From positions 174,099-238,098 of the forward strand of contig BCHH01000009.1 of NCBI GenBank assembly GCA_001599595.1: a stretch of DNA of 64,000 bases. Reading direction: 5' to 3'. This DNA comes from Beverwykella pulmonaria. Its lineage: Eukaryota > Ascomycota > Dothideomycetes > Pleosporales > Melanommataceae. A program made the position numbers and the translations under genes. The notes under the pieces were generated by a model. It was given only the letters and a program-made list of their open reading frames with translations, was not told the DNA's origin and ran no database searches. The number at the start of each line of letters is the position of its first letter. Positions within the stretch are counted from its first letter, which is position 1. Shown here one piece after another: positions 33,821 to 44,984 of this stretch.

Positions 33821-35875
33821 GCTCTTCTCTCGCGGACAGCCGGTCGGGGCGGCGGTCGGGGGCTCGTCGACAGACGCAAGAAATTCTGGTACGGGTGCTG
33901 GGCGGTAGCAGTGGTACCGGAGTGGGTGCAGTTACTCAGGTACCAAGGTACCGTGGAGTGGGTCGGTCGCGGGGACAGAGCTGCTCCGTTCCGCGCTACA
34001 GCATGAAGGCTTCACGCGGCGCAACCAGCGTGACAGGAGCAGGGCGGTGGGGTTGGAGGCGTGATGTTGCTGCTGGAGCGGCTCGCACGCGGAGACGCAA
34101 TTGTCGAGATGGCGTGAGCGGAGGGAGGCGGTGGGAGACAGTGAATTGATGTTGGGGGAGGTCGCCGTGAGTGAGTGAGGCCTTCACATGCGGCGCGCCG
34201 CGGGAGATGAAGCGGACGTCGTGTTTGGCCTCAGACAGACGAACGCAACGAGCGGTAGCGTGGCAGCTTTGCCGCCTGAACACAACGGGTGTGATTGCGA
34301 GCGGACGCTGGATGGGGGTGCAATTATGGTTGGCAGGAGAGCTGGACGTGAGTGGAGGTGAGCAGGAGAAGCGCGGCTGAACTGCGTGCAGGCCAATCTC
34401 GCTTTTGGTGGCTTTGGAGCAAAGAAAGGAGTTAGGTCCAAGTTGTCGGCGCTGCAAAGCACCACAGGATAATTTGCCCTGGGTCAGGAGCAGCAACCGG
34501 GACACCCATCGCGATGCTGCACGCTGCGTTGCCTTGTGGCGATCGTGCACCCAGCTCCCAGCCCGTCTTGCTGGCCGGTTCCCTGTGCGAACGACGACGT
34601 CGCCTGCTGCTGCTGCTTGTGTTTTGCGCCCCTCGCACCTGCTCGCGATGCCCTCAGCGCCGCACACGCGCCATCCGAAAAGGAGAGGGCACACAGGTGC
34701 GGGCCCGGGTGTGTAGCTGTTTCAAAACTTGCAACCTGGTAGGCGCTTGGATTGCGCAAATTGCTCTTTATGCCATGCGCCCGCGAGAGTGCTTCACGTT
34801 GGACCTCGCTCTCTGATACATGGACGACGAGATGCGCCCCCGAAGCCTCGCCCTCGACTCGGTGCAGAGGACAGACACCGTGCAAGCACGCTCAAGACTT
34901 GCGCCGTGTCTTGCCCGCCTGCCCCACGCACTGGTGTCCCCCTCTGCCCGCTGCTGACCACCACTGTTGTTCCTGGCGATATCCTTCCTCTCACCCCCCC
35001 CCCTTATTCGTTCCACTATCGACGCATGCCCTCGCGCATAAAGAACCTTAACGGCCACCACCACAACAACAACAATAACAACAATAGCCCCAACCACGAA
35101 ACCTCGTCGCCCCATGCGAGCGACGTGGGAAACTGCCAGCCTGTGCCGGCGCGCCCAACATGCCCCGATCTCACGCATCGTGCCGCAAACCCAGGAGCCC
35201 TGGTACAAAAAAACATCGCAACCATCAGAAAACATCTGTCACGTCTCAGCCCAATCAGGTCTTCCAGGTCTCCCTGCTCGGGGCGGGCCCGACTTCGGCA
35301 CCTGGGCCAATCGGCAGCTGCGTCAGAATGACTCGCATGCATTTCCACTCGACCTCCCGCAGACGGCTTGCTGAATGCTCAACCGTCGCGCCCGTTTTGA
35401 AGCGTGTGGGTTTTATACAATTGACTTGTTTAGGGCACCCGCAATGGCGCGCTGGGCGAACAGGTGAGCTCGTTCGGAAATTAACCGCGCTAAGATCGGA
35501 GGTACCTGCCCCGGCCCGACCGACTGTCACCGAGCCCGAGAATAGACATCAGGCCTTCAGCTCTGATACGAGCTTTGAAGAACCAAGACTCCCCTCTGAG
35601 TTGGGGATGTTGTAAACAAAACACGATATGATCAGACTTGCTTGCCGGCATTCACCATGTTGGGGATGAACAGGAGAGTGAGATGCTCGAAAAGTCCGTG
35701 GCGTGACCCTCTACCTACACCAGGATGCGCAGATATAAAAGAGCATTGTTATTCTGCTTGGGACGTCACTAGTCGACAGAGCACTTCTTAGTAGTTAACT
35801 CCCCCTTTTCTATACGGACAGCGAGTTCCTTTGCGCCGAGCTCATTCTACCTCGCTACTCTATCCCAGATGCATC
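33821..35875. other. 2-kb region upstream of KIN4 and behind the Rieske-AIF gene
   Basis: GC-rich near KIN4, with three GGTACC sites within about 45 bp (33916-33953), a C homopolymer near 34997-35005 and an AAC-rich run near 35062-35086. Long frames on both strands overlap one another and carry no family motif, so I call no gene. It should contain the KIN4 promoter and leader, and the Rieske-AIF 3' flank. Confidence 0.45.
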
Positions 35876-37769
35876 TCACATCTTGATCTCGGAGGGTAGA
35901 TCTATCTGCAAAAGATCAACGCCCTTCGTCAAGTCGCTCTTGCTCGCCATCTTGTTTCTCCTCATCAGCTCGGCGGCCTGCATGACATAGGGATCTTTGC
36001 CCATGGAGGCAACTGCCACCACGGTCTCGCCTTGGGTGTAGTACGCGATGAACGACGGCTTGTCGGGCTCCCCGACAATGACCACGTCATCGTAGCCGTT
36101 GGCGGTGTTACCACAGTACCGAAGCTGGGATCCAAGTGCCGACCAGAAGACCGGGATAAAGGGCTTCGGCTCGGCGCCCGGGTGGGCAATGGAGTTTGCA
36201 ACGGACCGGCCTGCATTCTGTGCGACGTTCCAGTGCTCGATCCGAACGGGACTGCCATTACCCCCAGGGCCGTGGTATGGGTAGGTTGCGATGTCTCCAA
36301 TGGCATAGACGTCCTTCAGGCCCTCCACCTCGAACGACTCGTTGGTCTTGAGAGAGCCATCTTTCTCGAGTTGGACGCCTTGCGTGTCCTTCAGGTACTC
36401 GGTTGCAGGCGCAACACCGACACCTTCGATCACAAGGTCGGCTTCCAATACGGTTCCGTCTTTCAAATGGACTGCGCCGGCTTTGGACGGATCGATTTTC
36501 GATGCGGTTGCCTTTTCTACGCTTGCGCCCATGTAAAACTTCACGCCGTTCTTTTCCAGAAGTTTGCGGAAGATCTCGCCGACTTGAACTCCCATGACGC
36601 GCTCCATTGGTTCTAGCTAGTCGTTAGTTGTGTATGGTTGGTCAGGGAAAGCGCTTACCTTTCTCCATGCCGATAATTGACACGTCATTTTTCATGCTTG
36701 CGAGACAATTGCCAACTTCCATACCAATGAAACTGCTACCTATAACGACAATCTTCTTTCCGTTGTCGCCGACAGCCTTCAAGATGCCCTGCACATCGGG
36801 CAAAGAACGAAGTACGAAGACGTTTCCCAGGTCTCCTTTCAGTCCCTCGAGAGGCAGCCAACGAGGTGTGCCACCTGTGGCAAGGACAAGCTTGGCATAC
36901 TCGTACGTCTTCCCTGACTTGGTCTCGACCTTCTTGCTCGAGAAATCCACGCTCTTGACCTCGTCCTCGACGATGTCGATGGACGCGTCCTTGTAGAACT
37001 CTTCGGATCTCCACGCAGCCTTGGAGATATCGGCCAGCAGCGCTTTCGACAGCTTCGTTCGGTCGTATGGTCGGTAGCCTTCCTTGGAGAGCACAGTGAT
37101 CTTGCCAGCGTACCCGCCGCCTCGTAGGCCTTCAATTGCGCCGATGGTGCCGCTTCCGCTGTTTCCTTGTTAGTGCAGGAATCTCATGAGATTCGCTTGT
37201 CGAGCCCATACCCTCCGATGACCAGGACCGTCTCATCGCTCACAGACGAGCACTTGAAGTTCGGCGATCTCCGGTTCGCCTTGATAGTAGCCTCATCGCT
37301 CTTCACAAACACGGCTCCGTCCTTTTCAATGACCTCGTACTTGGAGAGCGGATCGAGGGCAGGCGCGTCCTCGACGTCACCTGTGGAGACGTTGAAGCAC
37401 GCTCCATGCCACGGGCACGTCAAGCGTCCCTCGGGAGTTAGAATACCATTCTTCAGCGGGGCTCCGAAGTGCGTGCCTTGTAGATATCAGCCCGTTTGTT
37501 GCAACGAAAGGATGGTGTGGTGTTTGTCATGTACAATTGGCCGACGTAGCATGGACCTTATCCTGCACCTTCAGCAGTAGCACCTTTCCACCCTCAATGC
37601 CCTCGACTTCGACCTCTTGCTTGTCTCCGTTCTTCAGGCTCAGCGACGTCAGGCCCTTGAGCTTGTATTCGGTTGCCATGGCTCGGATGGTGGTGCTGAA
37701 TGCTCGGCTGGGTAGCTTTCGGGGAACTGAATATCGTAGTGTGAGATTGAGTATTCGTACAGATCGCAT
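35876..37769 (-). CDS. Rieske-domain AIF-like FAD/NAD(P)H oxidoreductase
   Basis: Exons on the minus strand are 37769-37535, 37476-37212, 37158-36659 and 36612-35876, giving 578 residues. The N-terminal Rieske domain has CTHFGAPL and CPWHGACF; the cluster ligands are about C79, H81, C99 and H102. The first Cys codon is split by intron 1. A pyridine-nucleotide-disulfide reductase module follows: FAD site VLVIGGGSGTIGA, conserved YDRTKLSK, LATGGTPRWLP, NAD(P)H site IVVIGSSFIGMEVGNCLAS, and the second FAD motif DVYAIGDIA. This is the domain order of AIFM3-type proteins. They should pass electrons from NAD(P)H through FAD to the 2Fe-2S cluster; the acceptor is unknown. The first 30 residues (MRSVRILNLTLRYSVPRK, SRAFSTT) look like a mitochondrial presequence, and Met31 starts MATEYKLKG. 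A CCAAT box lies about 115 bp upstream. Confidence 0.93.
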
Positions 37770-38796
37770 CTATCAGAGACGAAGAGCGAAGGGAGTAAAG
37801 TGACGAGGAAGAAGGGTGGTGATGCCGGCAAATCCTACGGATGTAGCGGGGTGCTTACAAGCTCCTTAACGGCTGCTTCTTTATTGGTCGGGCGGGGTTG
37901 GTGGGGCCATGATGTGATGACGACACCCTACGCGTCGTTCGGTTGTACTTCGTACCGAAGGTTGATGGTTTCAATCGCCGTAAACAAGAACGGCATCTTT
38001 CTTCTACACGACACGAAGCGTGGGAAGTAATGGTGTCCATCTCTAAGCCTCTGCAGGACATACAAGTCATTGAGGAGACTACATAAATAAGGGTATAACA
38101 CGGCAAACATACTCAACGCTACCCTTGCACGGAATCTTGTCCGGCATGGGGAAGTCGCTCTCCATGTACACGTTTTGCTTCTTCTGCGTTTATTTACGCA
38201 CAGCCACTGGTATTGCCTTTTCCACTGGGACAAAACTCTTGGCTGTGCAAACTACATCTACGCATTTCCACGGTCAGACGTCTACCAATTAACGAACGGG
38301 AACAAGTCTATGGGGCTTTGTCGCTCTTGGCAATGCTGCAAGATATATCCAACGTTCTTAATTCCCTTTGGCCACTTGAAATTTAGTAATTCGCTGGTGC
38401 CACCATACGATGCTTCCAGTTGCGCCTCTCGACGGTGCGACGCTGGCCTGCGCACTAGGATTGGCCACACACAAATGCTGTTCACGCGCCTCCTGCATTC
38501 AGCTGCCAATGCATGGCGCACAATAAACTCCCAGCTGGTCGCCCCGAGTGCAGATATGCTGTCTCGCTGCCTTGACCGTCTCTTCCAGGCCACGACTCGA
38601 GGAAATGCTACCGGGTTTCATTTTCGCTGTCGACCATGCCAATATCTGGATTTGAAGCGACCACAATACGTGCCTTACGATCGCCCACAAACACTCGGCC
38701 TTGTTGTAAGGTCTTCAGGCATCCCAGTGGCGAGTGCATGCGCCCAGCTAATACAATACGTCGTGAATAGAGCCTGTCGAATGCCTGCCCATTCTA
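37770..38796. other. intergenic, divergent promoters
   Basis: Between the Rieske-AIF gene (minus) and the Cys-rich membrane protein gene (plus). No gene is supported; overlapping frames on both strands lack motifs. Confidence 0.5.
37883..37887 (-). promoter_or_regulatory. CCAAT box of the Rieske-AIF gene
   Basis: ATTGG on the plus strand reads CCAAT on the gene strand (GACCAATAAAG), about 115 bp upstream of the start codon at 37769. CCAAT boxes at this distance bind the HAP/CBC complex in fungi, which often controls mitochondrial and iron-using genes. This is a single short motif, so binding is inferred. Confidence 0.4.
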
Positions 38797-39768
38797 ATGT
38801 CGACCACAACTCCAAACCTCAGTCGCGTCCAGACGACAACCGCTTCCGTCCCAACGACAACCTACGCGACTTGCACCTGGCTAGGGCACTGTCTAGGTGA
38901 CGCCTGCTCCAACGACAACGGATGCGACCAAGACTGGATCTGTGTGGCTCAGAAATGCAGTCCCTGCTGTGACGACGCGACCGGGACAATCAGCAGTGCT
39001 GCCGGTACCACCGCAACCGCCGTCACCGCCACCACCTCTCTTCCCAGCGCGACAGCAGCGAGCAAACAACATAAGCTAGATATAGCAACCGCTATCGGAG
39101 TCGGTGTCGCAGTAGTAGTCTGCATTATCCTTGGCGTTGGTCTCGGGCTCTGGGTATGGCGAATCAGACGGGGTAAACAGCAGCCGCAGCAGCAAGTATG
39201 GGAAGCTCCGGCAAACCCAAGGCAGTTTGGTTCGCAGGCGGATACTTTTGGTGGAAGTGACTCTCATACCGATGACCAGAAAAGACTAGTGACAACCTTC
39301 TCTCGCGAAGAGCTGCCGGCTAACACGAGACCGAGCGAGTTAGCATCCGTGGAGCTCGTGGAGCTGGAAGGCGACTCTGGCAGCCGGGCTCATCGGACCG
39401 CCAAAGATGTCCAAAAGCTACAAGAGGTACCTCTCGCCTTTAACGATAATCAAAAAGCACCATTACTTTCACCAGTCTCGGCCCCGGAACAAGCGGTCCC
39501 GCGGCCAAGATATAAATTCGTAGAGTACACCGTCTCTCCTGATGCTAGAACGCCAGGCCGGCTCAGGTTTTCACCGATTGAGGAGGGTGCGCCGAGTACA
39601 TGTACAAATGCAGAGTCTTCTGCGAGGGGTCCGCCATGTAACGCTTCGAAAGAGGATTCATTGGGGGAGAGTACAGTATTTCTGGCGGGCGATGGGCCGG
39701 AGGAGCCGTATACGCTGTTTAGGTGGCCGGATACTGCGTACAGCTCGTCTGCGAATTCGAATCGTTGA
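38797..39768 (+). CDS. single-pass membrane protein with N-terminal Cys-rich segment
   Basis: An intronless frame of 323 residues. The N-terminus is Thr/Ser-rich, followed by a Cys-rich module (CTWLGHCLGDAC, NGCDQDWICVAQKCSPCC; about ten cysteines in residues 26-58). A Thr/Ala/Ser stalk comes next, then one helix at about 95-121 (IGVGVAVVVCIILGVGLGLW) stopped by RIRRGK. The cytosolic tail of about 200 residues is acidic and Pro/Ser-rich. This resembles fungal wall-sensor or Mid2-like architecture, which is inference. There is no cleavable signal peptide at the start I chose, so either it is a type III protein or an upstream exon is missing; I could not find one. Confidence 0.7.
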   Translation: MSTTTPNLSRVQTTTASVPTTTYATCTWLGHCLGDACSNDNGCDQDWICVAQKCSPCCDDATGTISSAAGTTATAVTATTSLPSATAASKQHKLDIATAIGVGVAVVVCIILGVGLGLWVWRIRRGKQQPQQQVWEAPANPRQFGSQADTFGGSDSHTDDQKRLVTTFSREELPANTRPSELASVELVELEGDSGSRAHRTAKDVQKLQEVPLAFNDNQKAPLLSPVSAPEQAVPRPRYKFVEYTVSPDARTPGRLRFSPIEEGAPSTCTNAESSARGPPCNASKEDSLGESTVFLAGDGPEEPYTLFRWPDTAYSSSANSNR

Positions 39769-40680
39769 TCGGCTGACCACCAAAAAAGAAGGAAAGATTT
39801 GACTATGAATGCGTATCGTCCGAGCCGTGGTGATTTATGGTTCTGAAGCCGATGCAGGAAGATGCACCCCAACACCTGCGCCCCAACGTTCCGACTTCTA
39901 GCCAATCTGTAATCTTCCCGATTCCGGGGAGCGATGTCACATCCTGGCGTTTTGCACGCAAGCGTACTCCGGAGTACAACGTTGTGGGGTGTTATCAGAA
40001 GGATCGTGTTGGGAGCGGGTGGGAAGAGAATACACGATACAAGCCACGCTAAAGTCTTTCGGCATAGCGTTGCACTGCGACCCGACTTTCGGCCAATAGA
40101 AAACCTCACGATCCGCACGATCAAGATTTCCGTGAGCTCGGACCCAAGCCGGGTGTGGAGTCGTGATGAACTGGCGTTGCGGGGACGGCCTGGGGATTCG
40201 AGCGGCGAGCGGCAGGGGCGCATTGGTTGACAGCCACATTTACAGCCACCATGTAATCTCCCCGCCTCTGCGCACATCCCAAGCCTTCGTCATCTCTCGA
40301 TAGAATCATGTTGAGATGGACAGCAGCGTGAAGCTGGAGCGGGTGTAGTGGGTTTACTTCCTCTCTTGCGGATTACATACAGTCAATGGGAGGTGCTGCT
40401 GTTCGAGGAACCCGCGAGCCTCATCTGGATGATCCTGCTGCACTGCAAATCCTTCGTGCGCGACACTGACCCTGGCGAGCAACTGCACCAATGCCGTATG
40501 CTCGGGCTAATCACTATCTCTTTGTGCCGTGGATGATCGTACCACCATCCCCGAGGTTATCCTCCTTCCCGGAAGGTCCCCCATTCGCCTCGTGCTCGAG
40601 CTTCACGGCTTCACCTTGTTCCACAAATTGTGACCAAACAGAGATGCTGGAGCTGAGTGCATAGCTCCAACACGTTCCGC
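39769..40680. other. intergenic region
   Basis: The 3' flank of the Cys-rich membrane protein gene. Frames on both strands are short or antisense to the neighbouring gene and carry no motif. Confidence 0.45.
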
Positions 40681-41040
40681 TCACATCCCCTCAACACCAT
40701 TTATCCCCATCCAGAAGGTATCATCCCTCCTCAAAACCTCACGGGCTAGGTACGGTCCAATGCAGCAAAGCTTCTTCCGAGATTCTTCCCCTGTTCGCTC
40801 GCTTATGCAGCTGCACGCTCTTCCTTGTTCTGTTCCTGGCATCTCGTCATCTTCCTTTGCGGGCAACTGCGGGGATATGGCAAGCTTGCGCGAGCTATGA
40901 CCCGGTACCGAGGGCAGTTGCACCATGATATATTTTGCCGCTGCTGCTGCCGCTGCTATAGAAGCAGCTCGAGAGACCAACTCCCCGACCTTTTCGTTGC
41001 CCTTCTTTCCATCTCTGGATTCGCCCGAGAGCTCCATCAT
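40681..41040 (-). CDS. possible small hypothetical protein, 119 residues
   Basis: An intact frame starting at two adjacent ATGs. It encodes a basic/Ser N-terminus, an Ala run (SIAAAAAAAKY), then GHSSRKLAISPQLP, ACSCISERTGEESRKKL and CCIGPYLAREVLRRDDTFW near the end. The C-terminal part looks like real protein (amphipathic, with conserved-looking CCIGPYL) rather than a shadow. I recognise no named family. It stands head-to-head with the alpha-glucosidase, the starts being only 57 bp apart, which is tight for two promoters. It could instead be the last exon of a longer gene or a chance frame. Confidence 0.35.
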   Translation of the reverse strand: MMELSGESRDGKKGNEKVGELVSRAASIAAAAAAAKYIMVQLPSVPGHSSRKLAISPQLPAKEDDEMPGTEQGRACSCISERTGEESRKKLCCIGPYLAREVLRRDDTFWMGINGVEGM

Positions 41041-41097
41041 CTCGTGCTAGTCCTCACTCGAGCTTGGCTTGCTCATCCACTGAGGCATTGACTCGTC

Positions 41098-44000
41098 ATG
41101 GCTCGCTCCAGCTTTATGCAAGCTGCTTCAGTACTATCGTTGTTTTTGGGGTTGGCCAATGGACAGAATACAGCGAACTCGGCCGACGGATTGGGTGGCT
41201 CAGTTCAGGCAACACCTACTGCCTCAACCGGAACGGTAAACATTGGCGGCAGCCCGACAACCTTCCGCCCCATCTTCACCATACCGGCATCTGCGGGTCA
41301 GGGAGCCCCTCTTCTACCGAATATCAAGGACCCCGAAGCTGTCAACGCCCAAAATGTTTGCCCTGGATACACAGCCTCGCAATTGAAACAAACCGACAAC
41401 GGCTTATCGGCGGTACTGACTCTTGCTAACGCACCTTGCAATTTGTACGGCAACGATGTTGGTGTGCTCAACCTCAAGGTGGAATACCAGTCTGAGAGTC
41501 GGCTGGCCATCAGCATCAGTCCGGCAAATCTTGTATGTCAATGAAGTTTCAGGTTCTCTTCACCAACGCAAAACGACTAACAATTCCAGGACTCGTCCAA
41601 CTCCTCTTGGTTCGTTCTTCCGGAGTCGCTTATTCCACGTCCAACGGCGGAACCCAACCCTGGGAAAAGCGATCTCAAGTTCGACTGTGAGTTGCCCCTC
41701 GCCTTTCATTTACTTAGCAATCAAAGTTGACGAAGATAGGGGGAAATAAGCCATCATTCTGGTTCAGTGTTACGCGCCGTTCAACAGGAGACGTACTCTT
41801 CTCCTCTGCAGGCAAGAAGCTTATCTACGAAGACCAATTCATCGAGTTTGCTTCAACTCTCCCTCAGGTATCACCCCGAACCCTCACTCTTTCTCTCTCA
41901 CACGCGCTGATGACTCAAGGATTACAACCTCTACGGACTCGGAGAGCGAATCCACGGCTTGCGATTAGGCAACAATTTCACAGCTACCATCTTTGCAGCT
42001 GACGTCGGGTAAGTCCGCGGTGCCATGCCAATTTCTGGCTGCAAAGCTCATGCGAGATACCACTTGGGTGGCGTTTCGCAGACCTTGCACTTGGCATGGT
42101 TGTAGCACCCACTCCCTCTTCCCTCCTCTCTCTTCCCCCATCTCTCCTCCCTCCTCCCTCCTCCCTTCTCCACGCCTCCTTCGACGAACTACACTGACTT
42201 TGGACCTCAAAGCGACCCCATCAATGAAAATTTGTACTCCAGTCATCCTTTTTACCTAGACACGCGATATTTTGAGACCGATGGGTATGGCAAGAAACAT
42301 CTTGTTAAGAAGTCTGTTTTAGACGAGCGAGGTTATGGTGGACATCATGGGCAAAATTTGTCTTACGAGTCTTATTCCCACGGGGTCTATCTACGAAACG
42401 CACATGGGCAGGAGGTTCTGCTACAACCTGACAGTATCACCTGGAGAACGCTAGGAGGAAGCATTGACTTGTTCTTCTTCGATGGCCCGACCCAGCCAGA
42501 AGTGACCAAGCAGTACCAGGAATCAGCAATAGGTCTGCCAGCCATGCAGAATTACTGGGGATTCGGCTATCACCAGTGTCGTTGGGGATACAGCAACTGG
42601 ACGGAGCTTCGGGATATCGTTCAGACGTTCAGGGACTTTGACATCCCTCTTGAGACGATTTGGGTCGATATAGACTACATGGACCAATACCGAGACTTCA
42701 CGCTCGATCCTCACTCCTTTACGCCATCTGGGGTCAAGGATTTCTTCGACTGGCTTCACAGCAATAACCAACATTTTGTTCCGATCGTGGATTCAGCCAT
42801 CTACATTCCCAACCCAACCAATGCGAGCGATGCCTATGACCCATACACTCGAGGCAATGCCTCAGGTGCATTTCTGCAAAACCCCGATGGTAGTCAATAT
42901 ATTGGCGCAGTGTGGCCTGGCTACACGGTCTTCCCAGATTGGCTCTCTGACTCAAGCCAGGGATGGTGGGTCAATGAGATGGTCGAGTGGTACAAAGAAG
43001 TCCCGTACTCCGGTATCTGGATCGACATGTCCGAAGTCTCATCTTTTTGCGTTGGTTCGTGTGGCACTGGCAATGTGACGCTTAACCCCGTCCATCCACC
43101 GTTTAAGCTTCCCGGGGAAGTAAATAATATCATTTACGACTACCCTGAAGCCTTCAACATCACAAACTCAACCGAAGCAGCCTCCGCTTCAGCAGCCTCG
43201 TCAAGACAAGCATCTGCAACATCGACTGCGGAACCACCGCCTACCTCCACGGTTTATCTGAGAACGACTCCGACTCCGGGCGAGAGGAATGTCAATCATC
43301 CACCGTATGTGATTAACAACGTTCAGGGTGATCTCGCGGTCCATGCTGTGAGCCCAAATGCTACGCATCATAATTTGGTTGAGGAGTACGACGTACATAA
43401 CGTATGGGGGTAAGTGTACTCTATAGCTCTTCATTTAAAGGGTCATTGGACGATGAGCCGGATCTAACGTATGGCAGACATCAAATTCTAAACGCAACAT
43501 ATCAAGGCCTCCTAAGCGTTTTTCCCGGGAAACGACCATTTATTATCGGTCGCTCAACCTTCGCTGGTAGTGGAAAATGGGCCGGCCACTGGGGTGGAGA
43601 TAATGCTTCAAAGTGGGCTTATATGTACTTTTCAATCCCACAAGCGCTTTCCTTCTCTCTCTTTGGAATCCCTATGTTTGGGGTCGACACCTGGTAAGAC
43701 TAATCTTCTCTCCTGTCATCGCTTAACGCAAACTAACTCAATTGAAGCGGCTTTAATGGCAACAGTGACTACGAGCTCTGCTCACGCTGGATGCAGCTGT
43801 CCGCGTTCTTCCCCTTCTACAGGAACCACAATGTTCTCTCCGCCATTCCTCAAGAGCCCTTCCGTTGGGCCTCAGTCGCTGAGGCTAGTAAGACAGCAAT
43901 GCATATTCGCTACACGCTGCTGCCGTATATGTACACACTCTTCCAAAACGCTCACTCCACAGGTTCCACCGTTATGAGGGCGCTCGCCTGGGAGTTCCCC

Positions 44001-44630
44001 AACGATATCCAGCTCGCAGCTGTAGATACACAATTCTTGCTCGGACCTTCGTTGTTGATTACCCCGGTCCTTGAGCCACAGGCTTCGACTGTCAATGGCG
44101 TGTTCCCCGGAATTGCGGACGGTGAGGTGTGGTACGACTGGTACACTTCCACGAAGGTAAACGCGCAAGCCGGAGTCAATACCACTATCGATGCCCCGCT
44201 TGGCCACATTCCTGTCTTTGTACGTGGCGGCTCCGTACTCCCAACCCAGGAACCCGGCTACACAACCACGGAATCGAGGAAGAATCCCTGGGGTCTAATT
44301 GTGGCCTTGAGTGCGGATGGGGACGCGGAGGGAGAGTTGTACGTCGATGACGGGGAGTCTATCGAGCCTGCTGACTCTCTGCACATCTCTTTCAAAGTTG
44401 AAGATGGGTCGTTGGAGGCCAGTGTCGAGGGAAGCTATGTAGATAGCAATGCATTGGGAGATGTGACTATCATGGGTGTGGGCAGCGTTGGGGGTGTGAC
44501 GCTCAATGGAGAGAGTATTGATGAAACGAATGTGGTATTTGATGAGGGGAAGGCGTTGTTGACGGTCAAGTTGAATGATGCGACGAGTGGTGGGGCGTGG
44601 CAGGGGCCTTGGACGTTGAGCTGGAAGTAA
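41098..44630 (+). CDS. secreted GH31 alpha-glucosidase
   Basis: Exons are 41098-41532, 41590-41686, 41740-41867, 41920-42008, 42213-43409, 43478-43693 and 43748-44630, giving 1014 residues. GH31 alpha-glucosidases release glucose from the non-reducing ends of maltose, maltooligosaccharides and starch. The N-terminal signal peptide is hydrophobic ([13 protein letters not shown]). Family motifs are [42 protein letters not shown], and [11 protein letters not shown] with nucleophile D521. [19 protein letters not shown] holds the proposed acid/base D690. After these come the substrate-site FFPFYRNHN and the C-terminal beta domains. Between the catalytic halves is a Ser/Ala/Thr-rich insert (about residues 565-600), common in fungal AgdA-type enzymes. 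Many NxS/T sites fit secretion. Every intron rebuilds a motif. Intron 4 (204 bp) is very pyrimidine-rich. Confidence 0.95.
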
Positions 44631-44984
44631 AGACCTTCTCTATAAGTAGCGAGCAACTGGGCCGTGAAAAGGCGAAAGGGTAAAGCCCTAATATGAAAAT
44701 ATAATGATAGACATCAATTTGTGACAACAACAATTTTTACATCAATCACTTTTTCTAGTATGCCAAGAGGTATGAATACTACTTGAGTGGAACCCGCTTA
44801 CCCCAATAGAGCCAAAGCTGCTAGTCACAGGAAACGAGCGAGGTAAACGATGACAAGCACAAGCCACACGGATGATATAAACCCTCCGCGCGCTCTCTCT
44901 CCCCCCCCACAATTTCACCCACCACCGACTCACCACCAAGCCACTACGACCCACTCCACGTGCATGCGTACAAACATGGCGTCG
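44631..44984. other. intergenic between alpha-glucosidase and a pseudogene
   Basis: The 3' flank of the alpha-glucosidase gene followed by a Pro/His/Thr-codon-rich stretch ahead of the pseudogene start. No gene is seen. Confidence 0.5.

Noticed and set aside
33996..34694. 232-codon minus-strand frame upstream of KIN4
   Set aside because: Overlaps several equally long frames on both strands in GC-rich DNA; no motif.
34729..35331. 200-codon plus-strand frame with an Asn run
   Set aside because: The Asn run comes from an AAC microsatellite; no homology-like block and no splice structure.
39450..40277. 275-codon minus-strand frame
   Set aside because: Mostly antisense to the Cys-rich membrane protein tail; a composition artefact.
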